A stretch of 11,267 nt of DNA from Nitrospirota bacterium (GTDB lineage Bacteria > Nitrospirota > Nitrospiria > Nitrospirales > UBA8639): positions 1 through 11,267 of the forward strand of contig QIDY01000058.1 of NCBI GenBank assembly GCA_003228495.1, given 5' to 3'. A program made the translations under genes and the position numbers. The notes under the pieces were generated by a model that worked only from the letters and a program-made list of their open reading frames with translations, ran no database searches and had not been told where the DNA came from. Shown here piece after piece: positions 6,462 to 11,267 of the stretch; position 1 is the stretch's first letter; every line of letters starts with the position of its first letter.

Positions 6462-6533
6462 CTCATTGCTAAGACATCCTCCCTTTTATGTATCAAGCCC
6501 TACGGAGGCTTTCCGATACCTTTAAGCAATGAG
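6462..6533 (+). promoter_or_regulatory. leader structure that pairs over the TPR gene start codon
   Basis: CTCATTGCT (6462-6470) is the exact reverse complement of AGCAATGAG (6525-6533), which contains the ATG at 6529. Between them an inner hairpin can form from GTATCAAGCC (6490-6499) with GGCTT and GATAC (6507-6511 and 6515-6519), split by a 3-nt bulge. The only Shine-Dalgarno-like sequence, GGAGG at 6504-6508, lies within this hairpin and is 20 nt from the ATG. I cannot match it to a named riboswitch class. Confidence 0.4.
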
Positions 6534-7158
6534 AGAAAAATGGACTCATAGAATCTTCATTATCATAATTCTTCTTGGAATGCTGGAGGCATCCACCGCT
6601 TCTGGAAGCCATCTAAATTCACCATCGTCCACTTCGGGTCCCCCCTCAATCCAGAACCCTACGCAAGGTCAGAAGCAGGTATCTCCCGCACGCAACAATC
6701 CTGTTTTGTTGCCATTAGCCAAAACCAATCAAGCAGCCTCTTCTCGCAAAGAACCACATCTCGTCCCAACTGTCGCCGGCCAGAAGACACACATTGCCAA
6801 ACCTCATACGAAGTTAGGATGGCGGTTTTTATTGAATGGACAAACACAAGCGGCCATGGCCGCCTATCGGCAGGCCCTCCGGCACAATCCTCAATCCGCC
6901 AACGCATATTTAGGATTAGGGATCACGTTAAAAAGGCTGGGGAAAATTGAAATAGCAAAAAAGGCCTTGGTCAAAGCGGCCAACCTGGATCCAACCTCGC
7001 CTTCCGCACTCGTACATTTGGGCTATCTGTATGCAGAGGGACATTTGGGCCAATCAGATCTTGCAAAGGCCCGCCGACTCTTCCGTCAAGCTTCGCAGCT
7101 CGGAGATCCATTCGCATCCATCGCTCTCCTGGATATGAAGTCCCACTCCAAACTCTAG
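6529..7158 (+). CDS. exported TPR-repeat protein
   Basis: A 209-residue protein with a likely Sec signal peptide: basic start REKWTHR, hydrophobic core IFIIIILLGMLE, and possible cleavage near STASG (22-26). A Ser/Pro/Gln-rich, probably disordered stretch covers about 27-92. The C-terminal half holds tetratricopeptide repeats: about 95-128 (FLLNGQTQAAMAAYRQALRHNP), about 129-157 (LKRLGKIEIAKKALVKAANLDP) and a Sel1-like third unit (158-195, LYAEGHLGQSDLAKARRLF). TPR proteins are scaffolds for protein contacts, so this one should act in the periplasm. Its position just upstream of the pilin genes suggests, but does not show, a link to that machine. The start has no properly spaced ribosome binding site, and its ATG lies in a potential stem with the leader. 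A stop at 6523-6525 rules out an earlier in-frame start nearby. Confidence 0.82.
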   Translation: MREKWTHRIFIIIILLGMLEASTASGSHLNSPSSTSGPPSIQNPTQGQKQVSPARNNPVLLPLAKTNQAASSRKEPHLVPTVAGQKTHIAKPHTKLGWRFLLNGQTQAAMAAYRQALRHNPQSANAYLGLGITLKRLGKIEIAKKALVKAANLDPTSPSALVHLGYLYAEGHLGQSDLAKARRLFRQASQLGDPFASIALLDMKSHSKL

Positions 7159-7194
7159 GTGCCTGGCAGAGAGTAGCCATCTTCCCAAACCTAT

Positions 7195-7219
7195 ACTGGA
7201 TTGAGTCAATTATTCCAGT
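7195..7219 (+). terminator. possible weak terminator after the TPR gene
   Basis: ACTGGA (7195-7200) and TCCAGT (7214-7219) can pair, with TTGA/TCAA able to pair inside, and the downstream bases TGTTTG are U-rich but not a clean run. The rest of the 290-nt gap to the first pilin gene shows a lone TTGACA (7312-7317) without a matching -10 box and no reading frame of note. Confidence 0.25.
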
Positions 7220-7448
7220 TGTTTGAGCTGTAGTTAGCCTCTGAACGAAATTGAGCGGAAGCCTGGCCCCAACCAACACAACCACAGCAGATCAATCTAG
7301 TCTCCCAATTTTTGACAGGCCCCTCATAATCTTGTTGGAAACGGAGGCGTCTCTAAAGAATCGGTTTTATACCACCGACACGACAAACAGAATGTCGATG
7401 AATTTCGAATAACGCAATAAAGACGATTCTACAGAAAAGTCTCATCAT

Positions 7449-8132
7449 ATGTTAAAGAAAATCTGGCAACCGATCCACCGAGCACAAGGCTTTACCTTGG
7501 TCGAGATGATCGGCGTCTTGGCAATCATTGGGATTCTGCTTGCGTTGATTCTTCCAAGAATTTTCAATGCCATCGTCTCAGCCGATGCCAGATCACTGGC
7601 AGCAGCGGTACGAACTTATGAAACATCTATCGTGAGTTATTATGGGGATGTAAGAACTCTCTATCCGCTGAATGCTGCAGGAATCCCCCAGGCGGAGAAT
7701 GGTGGACAAAGCACGACTGCACGATCCCTTCCTGCCCGCCTTACGCTGGATAAGGGGGATCCGTTAAATGTTGGAACCGGCTCATGGCCGAGATTTCGAG
7801 GGCCTTATCTTGAAAAATTTGATAGCGCTAATCCTCCAGGGCTGGGAACCACGATGACCATGCCCTCCCGGGCAGCCAATAATTTCGGCGCCGCACCGAC
7901 ATTTGGCCAATTTAACTTCGATCTGGATGGTAATAACGTCAACGACATCGTTAATGGCTCTCAACTGGTCTATCTCTTTGTCGACGACGTACCCCAAGCT
8001 CGATTCGAGGAAATTGATGGCATACTGGATCCAGGGATCGGTGCCAACCTCGTGGAGCGACAGGTACGCGGACGTGTCAAATGGCAGGCGAGCGGGGGAG
8101 GGCAACTGCGTTTTTATTTGGTAGGTGACTGA
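7449..8132 (+). CDS. prepilin-like protein A (type II secretion / type IV pilin family)
   Basis: Begins with a class III signal: MLKKIWQPIHRAQG, then FTLVEMIGVLAIIGILLAL. Prepilin peptidase should cut after Gly14, leaving Phe as the first mature residue, and Glu19 is the conserved Glu5 of mature pilins. The hydrophobic helix (15-36) continues into the amphipathic part LPRIFNAIVSADARSLAAAVRTYETS. The C-terminal domain (about 60-227) is not one I recognise. It has WPRFRGPYLEKF near 113-124, an acidic Gly/Asn loop DLDGNNVND (158-166) that resembles a calcium-binding turn, and EEIDGILDPGIG near 188-199. It has no cysteine. It should form a filament subunit or pseudopilin in the inner membrane and periplasm. 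It is a close paralogue, of equal length (227), of the next gene. No clear Shine-Dalgarno sequence precedes ATG 7449. Confidence 0.9.
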   Translation: MLKKIWQPIHRAQGFTLVEMIGVLAIIGILLALILPRIFNAIVSADARSLAAAVRTYETSIVSYYGDVRTLYPLNAAGIPQAENGGQSTTARSLPARLTLDKGDPLNVGTGSWPRFRGPYLEKFDSANPPGLGTTMTMPSRAANNFGAAPTFGQFNFDLDGNNVNDIVNGSQLVYLFVDDVPQARFEEIDGILDPGIGANLVERQVRGRVKWQASGGGQLRFYLVGD

Positions 8133-8354
8133 TAGCCCTCAGAAGCTTTTGGGCTCTGTGTTCAGGTCACCGACATTCTCATCAGATTTTTTGTGAACCA
8201 TCCTTAAGATTCAGTACCGAACATATCCTGATCTTAGACCCACGTTAACAAACAATTCAAATCAATGACATCAGCACGACCCCGTGTTAGGCACCTCTTT
8301 CCTTCGCAACGCCTAGCGTTCTTCTGTAAGAGGAGTTAGGTCTTCCTCGGTGAG

Positions 8355-8380
8355 AAAGGAACACTAAAGTATTCCTTTTT
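8355..8380 (+). terminator. intrinsic terminator between the pilin genes
   Basis: AAAGGAA (8355-8361) pairs with TTCCTTT (8372-8378), extended inward across a C-A mismatch by ACT/AGT around an AA loop, and is followed by T residues to 8380. An alternative pairing, TTCCT (8343-8347) with AGGAA (8357-8361), would break it. It could end the transcript of the first pilin gene or act as an attenuator before the second. Confidence 0.55.
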
Positions 8381-8382
8381 CA

Positions 8383-8411
8383 TTGCCGATACCCAAAAAC
8401 AAGCCTATTTA
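8383..8411 (+). promoter_or_regulatory. candidate promoter of the second pilin gene
   Basis: TTGCCG (8383-8388), a 17-nt spacer, then TATTTA (8406-8411), placed directly after the terminator and about 60 nt before the gene. Four of six bases match the -35 consensus, but the -10 match is weak, so the call is tentative. Confidence 0.3.
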
Positions 8412-8457
8412 ATGACAGAAAAACGTTCTGAATACATGAAAGCCCTAGCCATCTCTC

Positions 8458-8464
8458 AAAGGAG
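8458..8464 (+). promoter_or_regulatory. ribosome binding site of the second pilin gene
   Basis: AAAGGAG, 8 nt before ATG 8473. It fixes this start and contrasts with the first pilin gene, which has no visible Shine-Dalgarno sequence, so the two subunits may be made in unequal amounts. Confidence 0.7.
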
Positions 8465-8472
8465 TCATTCCC

Positions 8473-9156
8473 ATGTTTAAAAAACTTTTGAATCCGGTAC
8501 GAAAAACCCAAGGGTTTACCCTCGTCGAGATGATCGGGGTCTTGGCGATTATCGCCATTCTAATGGCCTTATTACTGCCCAAAGTTTTCCAACTCATTGC
8601 CTCGTCTAATGCCCGGTCCCTAGCTGCAGCCGTTCGGACTTACGAAACCTCGGTGATCGGCTATTTTGCTGATGTCGGCTCCTTATACCCCCTGAATGTC
8701 ACTGGAGTCCCAACAGCTGAAGCCGGAGGAGATAGCACGACCGCTATATCTTTAGGTGCTCGATTAACATTGGATATGTCAGATCCTTTAAATACCGGTG
8801 CCAATCAATGGCCACGATTTCGAGGCCCCTACGTGGAAAAATTTAATTCTGCCAATGTGCCGGGATTTGGGGCTACTATCCTGATGCCAACTGCTACAGC
8901 CGTGGCCCTCGCCACCGCCACGACCGGAACAAACATCGGATGGGACCTGAAAGGAGACGACGGAAACAGCGATCTCGCAACGGGGGCACAAGTGGCCTAT
9001 ATACAAGTCACAGGAGTTACTGTGGGCGATGCCGAAGAGATCGATGGAATTATTGATCCCGGTGTAGGAGCGACGCAGGCGGAACGACAACTACGGGGGA
9101 GAGTCAAATACGACACCGCGACAAGCGCACTCTTTATTTACCTGGCACACCGCTAG
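8473..9156 (+). CDS. prepilin-like protein B, paralogue of A
   Basis: Same layout as the preceding gene and the same length, 227 residues. The leader MFKKLLNPVRKTQG is cut after Gly14, then FTLVEMIGVLAIIAILMAL with Glu19. The block ARSLAAAVRTYETS is identical in both, as are WPRFRGPY and AEERR-type end features (EEIDGI-DPG-GA, ER-Q-RGRVK). Divergence is concentrated at about 137-175. There B carries an Ala/Thr-rich stretch (TATAVALATATTGT) and the acidic loop DLKGDDGNSD (158-167) in place of DLDGNNVND. There is no cysteine. The AAAGGAG ribosome binding site supports the start. It should assemble, with or instead of A, into a periplasmic pseudopilus or surface pilus driven by the ATPase encoded next. 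Whether the machine is secretory, adhesive or for DNA uptake cannot be told. Confidence 0.9.
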   Translation: MFKKLLNPVRKTQGFTLVEMIGVLAIIAILMALLLPKVFQLIASSNARSLAAAVRTYETSVIGYFADVGSLYPLNVTGVPTAEAGGDSTTAISLGARLTLDMSDPLNTGANQWPRFRGPYVEKFNSANVPGFGATILMPTATAVALATATTGTNIGWDLKGDDGNSDLATGAQVAYIQVTGVTVGDAEEIDGIIDPGVGATQAERQLRGRVKYDTATSALFIYLAHR

Positions 9157-9236
9157 TCGGAGCCCAGGCCCGTGGTCCCTTGGGTCATGGCGTTCAACAC
9201 CATTGCCTTTCCAATCCTTGTAGTTCCATCTCGCAA

Positions 9237-9262
9237 ACGGGCGCCTGGATCCAGGCGCCCGT
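9237..9262. terminator. perfect 26-nt palindrome between pilin B and the ATPase gene
   Basis: Bases 9237-9249 (ACGGGCGCCTGGA) are exactly reverse-complementary to 9250-9262. The RNA would form a very stable G+C-rich hairpin ending 27 nt before the ATPase start. No U-run follows on the plus strand, and only three T follow on the minus strand, so it may be a weak or factor-aided terminator, or an mRNA-stabilising 3' end for the pilin message. Confidence 0.5.
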
Positions 9263-9289
9263 AAATATCATGCAGCGGGTTACCACCTC

Positions 9290-10969
9290 ATGAGCACACC
9301 CACAACAACCCCTCGTCCTCAACTCGGGGCTTCTCTACTCGAAGACGGGTGGGTGACTCAAGAACAACTAGATTTAGCTCTGCGGGAAGCAAAGCGTAAT
9401 GGCGTCATGCTCGGGCAGACTTTGATTGGCCTGGGCTTTATTACCGAAAAGGTCTTAGCCCACTATCTCGCCGAAGGCACCCAAACGAACATGGTCGATA
9501 TCTCGGCCACGTTCATTCCTCCGGAAATATTAGATCTCGTGCCCCACGACCTGGCCACAGAATTTCAGATCCTTCCTATTGGGAAACAAGGGAATCTCTT
9601 AAAACTGGCCATGGCCGATCCTTTGAATATCGTGGCGGTAGATACGATTGAAAGTCGCACGGGTCTTAACGTTCAAACCCAGACCGCCCCCGCGCAGGAA
9701 CTCACCGAGGCCATCGCCCGCCATTACGCACACAGCGAATCCATCAAGCAATTGTTGGATGAAATAACAGCCAAGGGCTTTTCGGATCTTGGAGAAGATG
9801 CGAGCCAGGAAGCCCCGATGATTCGTCTCTGCAATCAATTGATCATAGCCGCCATCCAAGCCAGGGTGACGGATATTCATGTCGAACCGGACGAACAATA
9901 TTTGCGTGTGCGGATGCGGATCGATGGGATTCTAGCTCAAGAAATCCTCATTCCCAAACCGCTCCAGTCCCCGATTACGGCGCGACTAAAACTCATGGCG
10001 AATCTCAACCTGACAGAAAAGCGCACGCCGCAAGATGGTCGCATCCCATTCAAATTGGGCAATCGGCAAATTGATCTTCGCGTCTCGACCCTTCCAACCA
10101 ACTTCGGGGAAAGCCTTGTACTCAGAATCTTAGATAAAGGCGCCTTGAAATTAGAATTTTCGGCGTTGGGATTTACCACCAATGACCAATCGCGCATCCA
10201 ATCGATTATCCAACGCCCTCATGGAATCATTCTCGTGACCGGCCCAACCGGGAGCGGAAAAACCACCACGCTGTACACCGCCCTTCGCCATGTCAATGCC
10301 AAAGAAAAAAGCGTGTTTACGCTCGAAGATCCTATCGAATATCAAATGCCCATGATTCGCCAAACGCAAGTTAATTCCGAAATCGGCATGACGTTCGCCG
10401 CAGGACTGCGCGCGCTGCTCCGTCAAGACCCCGATGTCATTCTGGTCGGAGAAATCCGGGACCAAGAGACCGCCGATCTGGCCATGCGTGCAGCCTTAAC
10501 CGGCCATTTAGTCTTTTCCACACTCCATACCAATAATGCCATTGGAGCCATACCCCGGCTCATCGACATGGGCGTCGAGCCATTTCTCTTAGCATCCGCG
10601 TTGACGGCTATCATTGGACAACGACTCGTGCGATGTATTTGTCCCGGATGCAAAGTTGAACGTGAAGACTCTGAACCGGTTTTAGCCGAACTGCAGGTCG
10701 AACTGCCTGATGACATTCCCCCTCAATTATGGACTGGAACCGGCTGCCGCTCCTGCAATAATACCGGGTATAAAGGCCGAGCGGGGATTTACGAAATCAT
10801 TCTCGTCACGGATCAGCTTCATGGGCCTATCGTCCATGGGCCAGACATTGAGGCCATTCGCGCGATTATTCGCAAACAGGGCATGCCCACGATGTTTCAG
10901 GATGGATTACGGAAAGCGTTTAACGGCGTCACAACATTAGAAGAAGTCTTGAGGGTCACTGGTGGGTAA
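9290..10969 (+). CDS. GspE/PilB-type assembly ATPase
   Basis: Cytoplasmic hexameric ATPase that powers pilin or pseudopilin assembly. Of its 559 residues, the first 150 or so form an MshEN/T2SSE_N-like domain with two LG-xx-L-xxx-G repeats (QLGASLLEDGWVT at 11-23 and MLGQTLIGLGFIT at about 40-52). The ATPase core has the Walker A motif GPTGSGKTTT (318-327, Lys324), the Asp box FTLEDPIEY, Walker B DPDVILVGEIRD (380-391, Glu388), and the His box TGHLVFSTLHTNNA. A tetracysteine zinc site is complete: CPGC at 451-454 and CRSC at 486-489. Core motifs cannot separate GspE from PilB, so no symbol is given. ATG 9290 has no strong Shine-Dalgarno sequence. Its stop overlaps the next gene's GTG start, so the two proteins are translationally coupled. 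The palindrome upstream suggests separate control from the pilins. Confidence 0.95.
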   Translation: MSTPTTTPRPQLGASLLEDGWVTQEQLDLALREAKRNGVMLGQTLIGLGFITEKVLAHYLAEGTQTNMVDISATFIPPEILDLVPHDLATEFQILPIGKQGNLLKLAMADPLNIVAVDTIESRTGLNVQTQTAPAQELTEAIARHYAHSESIKQLLDEITAKGFSDLGEDASQEAPMIRLCNQLIIAAIQARVTDIHVEPDEQYLRVRMRIDGILAQEILIPKPLQSPITARLKLMANLNLTEKRTPQDGRIPFKLGNRQIDLRVSTLPTNFGESLVLRILDKGALKLEFSALGFTTNDQSRIQSIIQRPHGIILVTGPTGSGKTTTLYTALRHVNAKEKSVFTLEDPIEYQMPMIRQTQVNSEIGMTFAAGLRALLRQDPDVILVGEIRDQETADLAMRAALTGHLVFSTLHTNNAIGAIPRLIDMGVEPFLLASALTAIIGQRLVRCICPGCKVEREDSEPVLAELQVELPDDIPPQLWTGTGCRSCNNTGYKGRAGIYEIILVTDQLHGPIVHGPDIEAIRAIIRKQGMPTMFQDGLRKAFNGVTTLEEVLRVTGG

Positions 10970-11267
10970 TTTCCATTACCGCGCCATTGATGCACAGGGG
11001 AAACCTGCCGAGGGCGAGATGACCGCCCTCGACCTTTCGCAACTGGAAAGCCGGCTGCAAGACATGGGGCTCTGGCTCGTACGAGCCCTGGAAGCCAAAC
11101 CCAAAACTTCCGCACGTGCCGGCAAACTGGGTAAGGTGAAACCCCGCGATCTCCTGGAATTATTCACAAATATGTTTACCTTGTTGGACGCCGGCATTCC
11201 GTTGTCCCAAGCTCTAAAAAACGTGTCGGAAGAATCCCCGAATCTTCAATTGCGCGCCACGTTGCAA
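10962..11267 (+). CDS. GspF/PilC-type inner-membrane platform protein (5' part)
   Basis: Only the first 102 codons are in the window; the frame is open at the right edge. It starts MGNFHYRAIDAQGKPAEGEM, the usual F/PilC opening (Y-x-A-x-D-x-x-G, then G). The following helix-rich N-terminal region includes LESRLQDMGLWLVRALEAK and VKPRDLLELFTNMFTLLDAGIPLSQAL, the first cytoplasmic T2SSF domain. Membrane helices would lie further on. The start is GTG 10962, overlapping the ATPase stop by 8 nt, with GAGG at 10951-10954, 7 nt upstream. It should anchor the ATPase and the pilins in the inner membrane. Confidence 0.9.
   Translation, partial: MGNFHYRAIDAQGKPAEGEMTALDLSQLESRLQDMGLWLVRALEAKPKTSARAGKLGKVKPRDLLELFTNMFTLLDAGIPLSQALKNVSEESPNLQLRATLQ

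Larger units (their letters stand above)
8133..8472. other. 340-nt gap between the two pilin genes
   Basis: No convincing gene. From the left: an AGCCC/GGGCT hairpin just after the first pilin stop (8134-8154, no U-run); AT-rich unstructured sequence to about 8280; a folded block at 8287-8348 (CCTCTT 8294-8299 with AAGAGG 8328-8333 enclosing AACGC 8308-8312 with GCGTT 8316-8320); an intrinsic terminator at 8355-8380; a plausible promoter at 8383-8411; and a good ribosome binding site at 8458-8464. A 24-codon frame (8265-8339) overlaps the folded block and a 14-codon frame (8436-8480) overlaps the next start codon. Neither has a ribosome binding site. Confidence 0.6.

Noticed and set aside
6490..6519. 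Hairpin before the TPR gene as a c-di-GMP riboswitch
   Set aside because: The conserved GEMM core bases and tetraloop receptor are not present; only a simple bulged stem is seen.
7165..7180. TGGCAG...GCC resembling a sigma-54 promoter upstream of the pilin genes
   Set aside because: Spacing between GG and GC is 9 nt rather than the required 10, and it lies about 270 nt from the gene.
7312..7330. TTGACA with CATAAT upstream of the first pilin gene
   Set aside because: Only 7 nt separate the boxes, and no -10-like hexamer stands at 16-18 nt.
8265..8339. 24-codon frame in the gap between the pilin genes, possible leader peptide
   Set aside because: No ribosome binding site and no run of regulatory codons; overlap with the hairpins may be chance. 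Kept only as a remark in the gap description.
8436..8480. 14-codon frame overlapping the start of the second pilin gene
   Set aside because: No ribosome binding site of its own; frames this short are common by chance.

Overview
The window (about half G+C) looks like chromosome from a Gram-negative, non-proteobacterial bacterium. Nitrospirota (a Nitrospira-like nitrite oxidiser) is my best guess. It rests on remembered resemblance of several proteins and on the gene mix (pyruvoyl-type arginine decarboxylase, BolA with a monothiol glutaredoxin, an unusual pseudopilin/GspE/GspF cluster). No marker gene here proves it. I see no tRNA, rRNA, CRISPR, transposase or phage gene.

Left part (1-4465): a pyruvoyl-dependent arginine decarboxylase on the plus strand converges with an exodeoxyribonuclease III gene on the minus strand. 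After a repeat-filled gap comes an unrecognised 206-residue plus-strand protein. It converges with a minus-strand cluster that reads GNAT acetyltransferase, anhydro-MurNAc kinase (anmK), then a membrane-anchored DUF2726-like protein.

Middle (4466-7158), all plus strand: a 59-residue zinc-ribbon protein with a clear ribosome binding site, a phospholipase/carboxylesterase-type hydrolase, a tight bolA-monothiol glutaredoxin pair (iron-sulphur handling), and a secreted or lipid-free periplasmic TPR protein.

Right part (7159-11267): the start of a type II secretion / type IV pilus-like locus. It has two tandem paralogous prepilin-like proteins of identical length, a GspE/PilB-type assembly ATPase, and the 5' end of a GspF/PilC-type platform gene that overlaps the ATPase gene and runs off the window. 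The gap between the two pilin genes holds hairpins, a good intrinsic terminator and a plausible promoter. A perfect 26-nt palindrome separates the second pilin gene from the ATPase gene.

The most unusual non-coding signal is a family of degenerate 7-nt-period repeats. It occurs in three gaps (about 1440-1575, 5545-5644, 6328-6429), each time as a purine-rich arm followed by an inverted pyrimidine-rich arm. At the second site the repeat supplies the last dozen or so codons of the hydrolase gene.
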